From positions 43,975,001-44,039,000 of the forward strand of contig CATIUR010000001.1 of NCBI GenBank assembly GCA_949592205.1: a stretch of DNA of 64,000 nucleotides. The letters run 5' to 3'. Of the stretch, positions 12,905 through 24,795 are shown piece by piece (the stretch's first letter is position 1; each line of letters opens with the position of its first letter). The DNA is from Helichrysum umbraculigerum. Its lineage: Eukaryota; Streptophyta; Magnoliopsida; Asterales; Asteraceae. The notes under the pieces are model-generated. The model did not search any database. It worked only from the letters and a program-made list of their open reading frames with translations, and had not been told where the DNA came from. The translations under genes were made by a program, and so were the position numbers.

Positions 12905-12922
12905 TGGTATCAGAGCCTAGGT
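12905..12922 (+). other. Primer binding site of I1 (tRNA-iMet type)
   Basis: TGGTATCAGAGCCTAGGT lies five bases after the LTR end and matches the usual initiator-Met tRNA primer site of plant chromoviruses. Confidence 0.9.
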
Positions 12923-13680
12923 TCCTTCTTGTAGTTTGCCTTTAGGTTTGACCTGTGAGTTTTGGGTAGATCATGGGATAGGATTCTGCTTCCTCTATCT
13001 TGTACTCTACCGTATTTCGTTTGATTCTAATACTTTTCTATTGTCTATAAACGTTAAATCTCTTCCGTATAGATGCCTCCTAGAAGAAGAACTCCTACTA
13101 ATAACAATAACGGCACGGGAAACCTTGATCCGGCTATCCTTGAGGCAGTAAATCAAGCAGTGACTGCTGCTATTGCTCAAGTTGTTCCTCAAGCTGTGGC
13201 TGCTGCAATTCAAGCTAATCCAAACGGAAACAATGGTGGAGCAGGCAATGGTAACAATAATAATGCGGGTAATGGCACAATCGGTACACTACCTACTCAT
13301 ACGTTGCTTGAGAAATTTCAGAAACAGAAACCTGAAGCATTTCGTGGGGGTAAAACACCTTTAGATGCTGAGAACTGGATTGCACATATGGAGAAGATAT
13401 TTGAAGTTCTTGAGTGTACTGAAAATCAGAAAGTTCGCATGGCAACTTATAAGTTAGAAGGAGATGCTAACCGTTGGTGGCAAGCAGTGAAATCAGCTGA
13501 AGGGGATGGGTATGCAGAGGCTTTAGCGTGGCGTGATTTTCTTGAAGTGTTTTATCAACACTATTTTCCTATTGCTGACAGAGAAGCCTATAAAAGAGAG
13601 TATCTTAACATCCGACAGGCTCCTCGTGAGTCTATTAATGCTTTAATGGAGCGTTTCATCAGGGTGGCTGGGATTGCCGG

Positions 13681-13726
13681 TAGTTCAGCAGGTACTGCAG
13701 AAGTAGTTCAGCAGGTACTGCAGAAG
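13681..13726 (+). repeat. 23-bp perfect tandem duplication causing gag frameshift
   Basis: TAGTTCAGCAGGTACTGCAG followed by AAG occurs twice in a row (13681-13703 and 13704-13726). Because 23 is not a multiple of three, the gag frame is lost here. Coding resumes cleanly on the other side, which shows the duplication itself is the lesion. Confidence 0.9.
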
Positions 13727-16435
13727 AGCAAGCTGAGAAATTTAAGTGGGCATTACTTTTTGAATACAGACGTCCATTGGTTAATACCTGGTTTGCCACT
13801 GTATCCGACGTGGCTAATGCTGCTAAAAATCTGGAGTTGGAGCGAGCTGATTTTCTTGCATATCAGACTGGTAATGGTAGGAAGAGAAACAGGGATGATG
13901 ACTACTACGGGTCAGGTTCAGACCGTTATGGTAAGTCTCAATCAGGGTATCGTCGTGATAATGGGGATCGATCTCGTGGGAGTCAGTCTAGGCAGTGGCA
14001 GGGTGACAGATCATATCAGCAAAGGGGTAACAGTAATAATCAGGGACAGTTGCAGGGTCAGAGGTCTTATCAGAACAGGGGTAATAATCAGGGGCAAACA
14101 GCTCAAGGTTCAGGAAGGCGCTCGGGTTCAGCTGACAGAAATAACCCAAACATGATTCCGATTCCAGCGTGTTCGAAATGTGGGGCTAATCATCCTGGAA
14201 GGCCTTGTTACAGAGAGTTGGGTGCATGCTTCACATGTGGGCAGCAGGGGCATTTGGCCAAGGATTGTCCTTCTCACCAGAATACTAATCAGAAGAATGG
14301 GGGAAATGTTCAGGGCGCTGCAAATGGCAGGATTTTTACTATGACTACACGTCAGGCAGCACGAGCTCAAGGTACCGTTTCTGGCATTCTTACTTTACAT
14401 GGTACTAAGGCTCATGTGTTATTTGATACGGGTGCTACTCATTCAGTTATATCTATATCTTTTGCTCAACGTGTTAAATTGCCTACTTTTGTGTTACATC
14501 CACCTATTTGTATTGCTACTCCATTGGGGAATTCTGTGACTATTACTAGCGTATATCTTGATTGTCCCATATCGATTGAAAATAATGTTCTTAAAGCCGA
14601 ACTACTTCCTATGGAGATGCATGATTTTGATATTATCTTGGGAATGGATTGGTTGTCTCCACACCATGCCCAGGTTGACTGTTTTGGTAAACGAATTATA
14701 TTTGGAGACGTCGCCAAACCAAATTTCGTGTATCAGGGAACTTCACCAAGTGGACTCGTGAAAGTTATTTCTGTTATGAAGGCAATGAAACTAATTTGTA
14801 ACGGTTGTGAGGGGTATCTCGCAGCTATTCATGATGACTCACAGAAAGAGTTTAGCATTGATGATCACCCGGTTGTTAAAGAATTCCCAGACGTGTTTCC
14901 CGAGGAACTCCCTGGATTGCCGCCAGACAGGGAGGTTGAATTCACTATTGATCTTGTTCCTGGTGCTGAGCCTATCTCTAAGGCGCCTTACCGAATGGCA
15001 CCTTTAGAGTTGCAGGAATTAAAAGAGCAGCTGCAAGAGTTGTTGGACCGGGGATTCATAAGGCCTAGTGTATCTCCGTGGGGTGCTCCTGTTCTGTTTG
15101 TAAAGAAGAAAGATGGGTCTATGAGGTTGTGCATCGACTACCGAGAGCTGAACCAAGTTACTATCAGAAATAGGTATCCATTACCTCGTATAGATGACTT
15201 GTTTGATCAGCTTCAAGGAGCAAAGTATTTCTCAAAAATAGATTTGAGATCTGGTTATCATCAACTGCGGGTGAGATCCGAAGATATTCCTAAGACGGCA
15301 TTTCGTACACGCTATGGGCATTATGAATTCTTGGTGATGCCATTCGGATTGACGAATGCTCCGGCTGTCTTTATGGATCTGATGAATCGCGTCTTTCATG
15401 ATTACCTGGATAAATTTGTTGTGGTCTTCATCGATGATATTTTGGTGTACTCTAAGTCGAAAGAAGAACACGAGGAGCACTTACGTATTGCTTTGGGAAT
15501 CCTCCGAGAGAAGAAATTATTTGCCAAATTTTCCAAGTGTGAATTCTGGTTGCAACGTGTTTCCTTTCTTGGTCATGTGGTATCTGGAGATGGAATTGAA
15601 GTTGATCCTGCAAAGGTTGAGGCTGTTACAAATTGGCCAAGACCTACCTCTGTAATGGAAGTGAGAAGTTTCTTGGGTTTGGCTGGCTACTATCGTCGTT
15701 TTGTGGAAGGTTTCTCGACTTTAGCCTTACCTCTAACACAGTTGATCAAAAAGGGTGTAAAATTTGAATGGAATGATGAACGTGAGAAATGTTTTGAAGA
15801 GTTGAAGAGGAGATTAGTGACTGCACCGATTCTTGCTGTACCAGAAGGTACCGGTGGATTTCAGATTTATAGTGATGCTTCTAATAAGGGTTTGGGGTGT
15901 GTTCTTATGCAACATGGGAAGGTGATTGCCTACGCTTCGAGACAACTAAAGCCGTATGAGAAGAACTACCCTACACACGACTTAGAACTTGCTGCAGTCG
16001 TGTTTGCCCTTAAGATTTGGAGGCACTATTTGTATGGTGAGACTTGTGATATCTTCACTGATCACAAAAGTCTTAAGTACATTTTCACGCAGAAAGAGCT
16101 TAACATGAGGCAGAGAAGGTGGTTAGAGCTTCTTAAAGATTATGACGCCAACATTCAGTATCATCCTGGTAAAGCAAACGTTGTTGCAGATGCCCTCAGC
16201 AGGAAGAGTTCAGGTAGTATATCATGTCTTATTACTCAGCCTGAAATCATCTCTGATTTGGAGCGCCTTGAGGTTGAGATATACAGTAAGCAAGCAGGTG
16301 GCATCATGGCTCAGATGACAGTTGAACCTACATTGGTGACACAGATAAAAGAAGCTCAGAAGGAAGACGGGGAGTTATGGGCTATAGTGCAAAACATAGA
16401 GAATGATAAACAACATGAGTTCCGAGTTGATGAAC

Positions 16436-17130
16436 TGTGACACCCCACCCCTCGCGATGGCCCTATGGGCTCGAGGGAGGCGGTGGGCCTGCCACCAGCT
16501 GAGGCTTATTGGGCCCTAGGTCTGCAGCCCAATGCACCCCAACCCATCACTATTGCTGAGGCCTACCCCTCTATTAGCCAATAGTAGGTTGTTGTGAGAC
16601 TTGAACTCAAGACCTCACCTTTAATACTAAGTGTTACCACTTAGTATCACCAATTGAGCTGAAAAAGTGCACTTTTTCTGTGACACCCCACCCCTCGCGA
16701 TGGCCCTATGGGCTCGAGGGAGGCGGTGAGCCTGCCACCAGCTGAGGCTTATTGGGCCCTAGGTCTGCAGCCCAATGCACCCCAACCCATCACTATTGCT
16801 GAGGCCCACCCCTCTATTAGCCAATAGTAGGTTGTTGTGAGGCTTGAACTCAAGACCTCACCTTTAATACTAAGTGTTACCACTTAGTATCACCAATTGA
16901 GCTGCAGCTCAATTGGTGATACTAAGTGGTAACACTTAGTATTAAAGGTGAGGTCTTGAGTTCAAGCCTCACAACAACCTACTATTGGCTAATAGAGGGG
17001 TGGGCCTCAGCAATAGTGATGGGTTGGGGTGCATTGGGCTGCAGACCTAGGGCCCAATAAGCCTCAGCTGGTGGCAGGCTCACCGCCTCCCTCGAGCCCA
17101 TAGGGCCATCGCGAGGGGTGGGGTGTCACA
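16436..17130. mobile_element. Inverted-repeat element made of three tRNA-headed (SINE-like) units
   Basis: The insertion is flanked by the 5-bp duplication TGAAC (16431-16435 and 17131-17135), and copy 1 of I1 shows the empty site. It has three related units: 16436-16678 (minus, 243 bp), 16679-16904 (minus, 226 bp) and 16905-17130 (plus, 226 bp). The last two are perfect inverted copies meeting at GAGCTGCAGCTC; unit 1 differs from unit 2 by about three substitutions and a tail holding the palindrome GAAAAAGTGCACTTTTTC. In plus orientation a unit opens with an A-box-like CAGCTCAATTGG (16905) and a B-box-like AGTTCAAGCCT (16959), as in tRNA-derived SINEs. No poly-A tail is seen. The outer ends are TGTGACACC...GGTGTCACA. 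A foldback or TRIM-like origin is also possible. Confidence 0.75.
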
Positions 17131-18457
17131 TGAACATGAAGTTATGTGGCAAGGTAACAGGTTATGTGTTCCTAATAATGCAGAGATTCGAGAAGCATTA
17201 CTGACTGAGGCTCATAGTTCTCCATTTTCTATTCATCCTGGTTCTGCAAAGATGTACCGTGATTTGAAGAAACATTTTTGGTGGGGTGGAATGAAAAGAG
17301 ATGTGGCAGAGTTTGTGGCTAAATGTCTTACATGTCAGCAAGTCAAAATAGAGCATCAACGGACTAGCGGTTTGTTACAGCAGCTAGATATTCCTGTTTG
17401 GAAGTGGGATGACATTACTATGGATTTGGTGACTGGCTTGCCGAAGACATTGAGGAAGAATGATGCGATCTGGGTTGTAGTAGATCGTCTCACAAAATCA
17501 GCTCACTTTTTACCTATTCGGGAGACGTACTCTGCTAGGAGATTGTCAGACTTCATGGCACCCCGATGTCAATTGTTTCAGACCGAGATCCTCGTTTTAC
17601 TTCACAGTTTTGGAAGGGTTTTCAGAAAGCTTTTGGCACGAAGCTAAAATACAGCACTGCTTTTCACCCACAAACAGATGGTCAGTCAGAAAGGACCATT
17701 CAGACCTTGGAAGACATGTTGAGGGCTTGTGCTTTAGAGTGGACAGGAAGTTGGGATGATTATCTTTGCTTGGTTGAGTTTGCGTATAATAACGGTTGGC
17801 ATGCAAGTATTGATATGGCACCCTATGAAATGTTGTATGGACGAAAATGTAGAGCCCCGATTTGTTGGAACGAGCCCGGTGAGAAAGTGATTGAAGGACC
17901 CGAGTTAGTCAGAATTACAAATGAAAAGGTTGAATTGGCGAAAGAGAAACTGAAAGAGGCCCGCACACGTCAGAAAAGTTATGCCGATAAGCATCGGAGA
18001 TCACTCGAGTTTAAAGTCGGTGAACACGTTTTTCTTAAAGTTTCTCCTTGTAAAGGCGTTCGTCGTTTTGGCCTTAAAGGAAAACTTAGCCCGAGATTTA
18101 TTGGTCCTTTTGAGGTGTTGGAAAGAGTTGGAGAAGTTTCTTATCGTCTGGCGTTACCCCCAGCATTGTCTCATGTGCATAATGTGTTTCACGTGTCTAA
18201 TTTGCGAGGCTACAACTACTCTCCGCTTCATGTGGTACAGTATCCGTTACATAAGATCCGAGAAGACCTCTCATGTGAAGAGGAGGCACAGGAAATTCTA
18301 GCTCGTGAGGAACGAGTACTTCGTAAGAAAACGATCCCTTACGTCAAAGTGTTGTGGAGAAATCATTCGGAGCGGGAAGCTACTTGGGAACTTGAGGAAT
18401 CTATACGTGAACGATACCCTTCTTTATTTGCCTAAGGTTAGAATTCTATTTTCGTTG

Positions 18458-18554
18458 ATTTCGGGGACGAAATAATTCTTTTAGGGGGATATGTTATAAT
18501 AACCGGGAAGTTATTATTACTGATTTCGGGGACGAAATCCTTTTTAGGGGGATA
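18458..18554 (+). other. Duplicated polypurine tract region, I1 copy 2
   Basis: Same arrangement as 10198-10294: two copies of the TTTCGGGGACGAAAT / TTAGGGGGATA / TGTTATAAT block, the second abutting the LTR at 18555. Confidence 0.75.
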
Positions 18555-21171
18555 TGTTATAATGACCCGAAAATATAATACGCTACGAAGTATGTTATGA
18601 AGTAAATGAAATGAAATTACAATAAGTACTTTATAACTAACAAATATATATAAAACGAGATATAGCTAGATAATTAAATAAATAGTCATCATCAACTACT
18701 AATAGTAATAATTTAATATAATAATGATGGTATTTGTAACCCACCGAAATTCTCATGATATCAGATATAGTGGTGTTAATCTTCAAACATAAATAAACTA
18801 CAATTAAGTATTAAAATCTAATATACATAATATTGTCACATGGTTTACAAGCAAATAAAAAAAATAAAAAAAAAAAAAAAAAAAAAGATAAGAATGCCTT
18901 ATCGATGGACTAGGTGGAAGAAGTCAAGAGAGCACGTGCATGTATCCCGTTTCTTTTGGAGAAAGTTGATATTTCATCGGCCCATACTTGTAACTTATAT
19001 ACGATCGTTTAACCATAATATCATATCATTCCAATAAAAACACAAACAACCATACTAGAAAGTTCATTCCGAAGAAGAAGAGGTCAGGGGATCAGTCTTT
19101 AAACAGAAGGTTTAGCGGCCAAGTTTGAATTGAAAATCATTTCGATTGTTAAGGTATATCATAAAACCAAACTCGAGTATTTACATTATACTATTTTCTG
19201 TCGGTAAACTCATGTTGTACGTATTGATTTGTGATTAAAATGAACGGAATTATTAGTTCCGACAACCGTTTTCGATGATAATTTCGGGTCTTAAACCGGT
19301 AATTTATTGGTGGATTCGGAACCTAATATTTACAGTAATCCTAAAATAGTGTTATACCTAAGTATCTATGTTATTAGTTAGAACTAAATGAAGGAAAAAA
19401 AATCGAAAAATTAAGATGACATGGTTGTACGTATGTTGTGAGAACCAGAATATCTTCATGAAGAAATTAGTATATAATTGCACTTAGGTCCCTGAAGTAT
19501 ACTCATATTTTCATATTTAAATCAAAACAATTCAGTTTGTATGCTTTTGGTCCTCTGTTATAATTATAATAAATCACTTACTGTTTAATATTACATATTT
19601 TTATATTAGATTATAAAGGTAGTGAGACTTAAATTAAATCTTAATTGTGAATATTTTATAAATTATTTGTTGATACACATGAGTAGCCTTCCTAAAATAT
19701 AATCTTTAAAAATAACATTATGTTTCCTTGATTTGTAAAACCTTTTTAAAAAAAACAGACCCTATATAATCTTTGTACGAACTGAGTGATAATAATTATA
19801 TTTACCATTATAACTAACACTGTTCTAAAGATAATAAAAGTAAATACGCGAGACTTGGGATATTTGGGGAATCAGAAACTAGGACATTTGAATTATGATT
19901 CTAAGTTTAGTCAAATTATATTTATGTAGAGTGTGTGGAGGATTGTGGAGCATCTTTCTCATCTTGAGAGCTTTAGATATTTATCCAGGTACGGATGTCC
20001 GTACTCTTCTTTCAGCGTTATCGTGATATGCCTTGTTGATATCCTTGCGTTCTTTTGTTATCCGTGTGATTCATTTGATATCTTGATATATTTGTGTGAT
20101 CGAATTCCCCGATTTGAGCTAAAGTGTTATTTGAGATTTGATAAATTGTGGAAACTTTTGAGGAAACTTGTGTGAAAAATGATTTTGGAAAACTTGGGGA
20201 ATTCATTGTTGCGAGCTATTTTTGATTCATTTGATTTAGGTTCCATACGCATGGTGGACATACTCTGGTGTGTGGTTGGTTTATATGTCCACTGTGCAAC
20301 CATAGAACCCTAGATTTTGTAGACAGGAGATAGGTATACCGAGTCAGCTTCCTGTGGAGGACCACAGGGGCGTCATTGCGGCACCAATGACGTCGCACCA
20401 ACCGTGGCGGTGGGATTAGTCCACGGCGTCCCCACTTTTGTGATATTATTTGTTATGCTCCGGAGTGAGCCATTATTTGTGTGATTATGCTCGGGTGAGC
20501 CTTGTGATTATTTGGGGGGCGTATGGATGCATCCTAGGATACGTTTGATATGATATGATTTGTGTAGAGCGGTCGTGTGGTGTAGTGCCATACACACCTT
20601 CCGATATAGGGGAACCACCTGGAGTCATGACCAGTGTGTGATTGTGATATATTGCGCGAGATATGATATTATTTGGCACCGGTGTGTGCAGCTTGGATAT
20701 TTTGTTTTGTTTAGGGTACTCGGTATAAAATAACCCAACCCCTCGTTGCCTCAGCCTTTATTCATTTGTTACTCTGGTGTAAGGGTGGTATGATTCGATG
20801 GGTGATTTTTGAAACAATTTAATTATTTAATTCGCTTCATTCTTACATTGAGATATATTACTATTATTGTTTATTTCTGTCAACATCCGCGCACTGAGCA
20901 ATTAGCTCAGCCGCATTTTCTTTTCCTGCGGCAGGTAATCAGGGTCAAAGGGGATGAGTGCGAGAGTTCAAGACTTGGACTTGCCTTAGAGACCTACCTT
21001 TCAATTATTAGTTTGGACTCATGATTATTATTGATAGTTGGAGTTAGTTTGAGACATTATTTATGGTTATTTTGAACCTTTGTCATTTATTATTTCTAGA
21101 CTTTATTATGACTTTAATTATTTAGCAATAAATGTGACCTTCCGTTTCATTGTTGGGACGGGGGTGTTACA
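18555..21171 (+). repeat. I1 right LTR
   Basis: TGTTATAATGACCC ... GGTGTTACA, 2617 bp. It matches 10295-12899 except for scattered changes, a shorter A-tract (about 18857-18886) and a different block at about 20557-20580. It ends exactly where the Athila integrase resumes. No gene is seen. Confidence 0.92.
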
Positions 21172-21956
21172 CCCAAGCTTTCCCAACAAATGACGCCAAA
21201 GTGGTAACCAAATTTCTCAAAAAGCTATTTAGTCGATTCGGAACTCCAAAAGCAATAATCAGTGATCGTGGTACACACTTTTGCAACGTTCAATTCATGA
21301 AAGTTCTGCAACAGTATGGTGTCACTCACAAGACATCAACAGCTTATCACCCCCAGACAAATGGGCAAGCTGATGCAACAAATCGAGCTTTGAAAAGAAT
21401 CTTGGAAAGAACTGTTGGTAATCATGGGTACAAATGGGCTGAAAAATTAGATGATGCATTGTGGGCATTCAGAACCGCCTATAAAACACCATTAGGAACC
21501 ACACCGTATCGTCTAGTTTATGGCAAGGCATGTCACTTACCAATTGAGCTGGAATATAAAGCATACTAGGCTTTGAAGAACTACAACTTAGATATTTCTA
21601 CAGCTGGAGCAAATAGACAAATGCAGTTGAATGAGTTAGCCGAACTAAGGGATCAGGCATATGACAGTTCGTTAAGCTTCAAGGAACGAACTAAGAGAAT
21701 TCACGATGCTAAGCTGATGCCCTCAAAATTCAAAACAGGAGATAAGGTGCTGCTTTTCAACTCGCGTTTCAAGAAATTCTCTGGCAAGTTTAGGATCAGG
21801 TGGAGCGGACCATTCATAGTATCAAAGGTATTTCCTTACGGTGCAGTCGAACTCGAGGCACCAGAAGGTAATTTTAAGGTTAATGGTCATCGCTTAAAGC
21901 ATTACTTCGAAGACTTTCCCATCAGGGAAGATGTCTTTATCTTTGAACCACCGTGA
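21172..21956 (+). pseudogene. Athila integrase, C-terminal half (element A)
   Basis: It resumes in the integrase core with AFPTNDAKVVTKFLKKLF and the second catalytic Asp (IISDRGTHFC). The Glu region follows (YHPQTNGQADATNRALKRI), then PYRLVYGKACHLP. A stop at 21567-21569 (YKAY*) cuts the frame; the same frame continues from 21570 through a basic C-terminal domain (KLMPSKFKTGDKVLLFNSRF, VNGHRLKHYF) to 21956. It is the partner of 4994-7041. The first catalytic Asp region between the halves is absent. Any start codon seen within the I1 LTR end is spurious. Confidence 0.88.
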
Positions 21957-22196
21957 GTCGACAGAAAGGTACAAAGAGTCAAGCTAGAGACTCGTAAAAC
22001 AAGCGCTCTTGGGAGGCACCCCAAGCCTATCTTTATTTCTGTCATTTTATTTCTTAGTTTATTAAGTATGGTTGTCCCTGAACTAATAAAATTGCAGGCT
22101 TGCCACTTATCTAACTTCAAATTGCAAAATCTGAGATAAGTGTTGCTCATTAACTATCACTGTTAGCATTACCAGTTTATTTTATCTTGTTTCAGG

Positions 22197-22849
22197 ATGG
22201 ACGCTGATCACGTAGCTGCGAGACCACGCAGATGACACAGACCCCGTAGACGCAGAGCACAGAGAGCGGCTATGCTGACTATCACTGAGGAGGACCTGAC
22301 TGATGTCCCGATCACTCACGAGGAGTTGCCCGATGAGAGGCCCTCGTCACCTTTGCCAGCCCCCGTACCTACTTTCGAGTACGGTATCACAACGGCTGAC
22401 CCAGCTGCTTCGTGGGCCCTCTTCCGGACACTCTCCATCCAGCATGACATCATGTCCTCTATCTGTGAGCAGCTCGAGATTCCGAGACCTGATGCCATCC
22501 CTTACAGGCTTGGCCCAGATCCAGGACCATCTCGACCTCCATGGTCCTTCTTTCCTCCTGCAGATCCACCTGTTGTCTCTACTGCCAAACCTTCCACTAG
22601 CCCCACTACTGCAGCTGCTGATCCTGATCCAGTATTGCCCACAGGATTTGCATCACCAGATCACAGCCTCACAGAGCAGCTTCTGGCTAATTTTGATGCT
22701 CACACTTCTGTCACTTCCCCGCTGACAAGATTGTGAGTCAGGCTATGGCTGCTATGGATTTCTCCATTCCATATCCGACTTCTGTTTTCGATAGAGATGT
22801 TGAGGCAGAGTTTGATCCTGACACTGATGACCTACTTGATGATTATTAG
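22197..22849 (+). pseudogene. Third ORF of element A, preceded by a splice-acceptor-like site
   Basis: ATG 22197 directly follows a pyrimidine-rich TTATTTTATCTTGTTTCAG. The frame has TGA at codon 13, then continues open from 22272 to 22736. A frameshift near 22720 links to a short acidic tail that ends in TAG 22849 (FDPDTDDLLDDY). About 217 codons in all: an Arg-rich N-terminus, a Pro/Ser/Thr-rich middle and an acidic end. The position after integrase is that of the env-like ORF of Athila, but no signal peptide or membrane segment is visible, so I do not call it env. The acceptor would suit a spliced subgenomic mRNA. Function unknown. Confidence 0.55.
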
Positions 22850-24795
22850 ATTTTATCTTTATTATTTACTTTCTGTATTATGACTCTGTACTTACGCTTT
22901 AGACCTGATACCTTGATGAGATACTGTGATATGTGTGTCGCGGTTTATTGCAGAATTCAGCTTTGTGTGGAATGGATGATCTTAAACGAGCCTGGTCCTT
23001 TAAATCCAGCAATTCACTAGCACCACTCCTGCACAAACCTGGTCTATTCCAGTAAACACAAATGGGGAGTCTCTCTGTTCCTTTCTCCCCATTTCAATTA
23101 TGTTTATTATGCCTATGTTAGTGCGTTTAATTTCTGTGCATCATCCTAAACTTATCACTAAGTGTGGGATTCCAGCCCAAATTGAACACTTGAGAAGCAT
23201 CTACTTACATGTTCAAACTCTAAGTGTGGGATTTTACTAGTAAAATCTCTACTCAAGAAAACATTAGGGACAATGTTCCTCTAAGTGTGGGATGGTAGGT
23301 ATAAAATACCTTAAATGGTGATTTTTATGTCCAATAGCAATCTTTCTCTCAAAATTTTTCAAAAATAAGGTCAATTTTTTTCAAAATTAATGAGTCTAAC
23401 TCAGTTTTTGAGTCTCAGATACTACTGAGAGAAACCATTTTCAAAATATAAGTATGATATTTCTAAAAGCCTAAAGGAAATAAGGTAGAAATTGCTTAAG
23501 CAAGAAGTAATAATCAAAGGAGCATGACTAGACACATACAACCCTTTGCAGTGAGGTATCTTGAGCCTAAAAGCATTCATCTTTAATGCTTCACTTTCAA
23601 TTCTTGTGTGTGTGCCGATGTCTGTATCTCTGAATTAGAACTTGCTCTTGACATACGCTTCGAGACCATATTGGTGTGTACCGTACGCGGTATAGGTGCA
23701 ATTAAATGACCTTAACATTCCTTAGGACTTAACCCGTTTCTTATATATCTTTTCAAGCCCAAAACCCTTTCCGATGCTCATTTTTAGTATCGAAGATCCG
23801 CCTAGTATACCCTGTTGAGCCTAAACCTTTCGTTTCTTCAAAACCCTGATTTTCACCCACTTCCCAAAATTACCCCCCCAAACTTATCTTGGAATTTCTG
23901 AGGTTATGAAGAACACCTTTTAGAATATCTGTTTCATATATCCCACTCATTCGCATTCTTCGAAAATCAAGCTTCTCAACAAATGGTGCGGGAAAATTAG
24001 CACACAAGAGAACTGGAAGGACGATGGTGCGGGAAAAATTAGCACCTGGAAAAGAATCAAAATGATCAAGATAGATGAAAAGATTTCTAAAGGATTCGAA
24101 ATATAAAATTCCTTGGAAATTCTCTAAAAGAAATTCTGAAGAAAAGAAAAAGAAAAGACAAAAGAAAAGAATAAGAAAAGAAAAGAAAATAGCTCCGCAA
24201 ATAAAGCTGAAAGTTTCAAAGCATAGCTCTTCATGGAAAATCCGACAAAAGCTGAAACAGCTACCAACTCTCCGTCCCTCTCCGTTCTAAATAAAGTTGT
24301 TCATGATCTTAGTGATTCTAGGATAAGCTAAACACCCTCACAAACCACTATCCATACCCTTCACCCTCACCCAACACTACAACCCTCTGAATGTCTTGAG
24401 ATAATTAGCACCGTCCTCACCTAAGTGGCGGAGATCCGATTCTCGATCAAGCCTATGACGATGAGTGCAGCATGACTGGCTATTTTGAGCGATTTCGTTT
24501 GTGCTAGATTGATAGGAAACCCGATACACTTTGAGTGAATTGAGTGACCACCTATAGTGAGATCGCCTAGTCATGTGTACTCCAAGATCATGAGATTTGG
24601 ACGTACGCCTAAGAGAATCCCTTCTTGTTTATGGAAGGATTATCTTATCCTCCTCAACACTTTTAGTAACTTACTTATATGAGGAAATGCTAATCTCAAA
24701 ATGTATTCTCTGACTCACCCCTAAAAACATGACCTAAAAATATTTTTCAGAGAGTTGTTGCTTGAGGACAAGCAACGTCTAAATGTGGGATAACT
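22850..24795 (+). other. Noncoding 3' region of element A with repeated PPT-like motifs
   Basis: About 1.9 kb without a supportable gene. CTAAGTGTGGGAT occurs at 23158, 23220 and 23281 (62 and 61 bp apart), and the near match CTAAATGTGGGAT at 24779 is the likely polypurine tract. A block near 23970-24040 repeats GGTGCGGGAAAA and TTAGCAC. 24120-24190 is AAGA-rich. The one small ORF here (24075-24290) is low-complexity Lys-rich and not convincing. Confidence 0.6.
24779..24795 (+). other. Polypurine tract of element A
   Basis: CTAAATGTGGGATAACT immediately precedes the LTR start TGATGTGACG at 24796. It is the only one of four similar motifs next to an LTR. Confidence 0.6.

Larger units (their letters stand above)
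13073..18435 (+). pseudogene. I1 copy 2: gag-pol with three disruptions
   Basis: Gag starts at ATG 13073 (MPPRRRTPT), followed by an Asn/Gly-rich spacer and a capsid region (LLEKFQKQKPEAFRGG, WRDFLEVFYQHYFP). A perfect 23-bp tandem duplication at 13681-13726 shifts the frame; the true frame continues from 13727 through a CCHC knuckle (CFTCGQQGHLAKDC), protease (VLFDTGATHSV), RT (FIDDILVYSKS) and RNase H (YSDASNKGLG). A 695-bp inverted-repeat element interrupts pol after 16435; pol resumes at 17131 through the integrase zinc-binding region. The same small integrase deletion as in copy 1 lies at about 17553. The last part (17566-18435) holds the integrase core end and chromodomain-like tail. 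Without the three lesions it would be one long Tekay-like polyprotein. Confidence 0.92.
7042..21171 (+). mobile_element. I1: Tekay-like chromovirus dimer nested in element A integrase
   Basis: The order is partial pol (7042-10175), LTR (10295-12899), PBS, gag-pol (13073-18435), LTR (18555-21171). Copy 1 and copy 2 align at a constant offset of 7560 bp until the 700-bp insertion, then 8260 bp, with very few substitutions. A central LTR shared by two internal regions is the product expected from unequal recombination between LTRs. The missing left LTR, gag and protease start of copy 1, together with missing host integrase sequence, point to one later deletion. The right end is exactly the LTR end at 21171. 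No target duplication can be tested because the left end is lost. Confidence 0.85.

Noticed and set aside
16905..16975. tRNA gene
   Set aside because: A-box and B-box-like words are present, but no acceptor stem or clover-leaf can be formed; it fits a tRNA-derived repeat.
22197..22849. Envelope gene of element A
   Set aside because: The position fits, but no signal peptide, transmembrane segment or Cys pattern is visible.
24075..24290. Lys-rich 71-aa ORF in the 3' region of element A
   Set aside because: Low-complexity AAGA-rich DNA with no conservation evidence.
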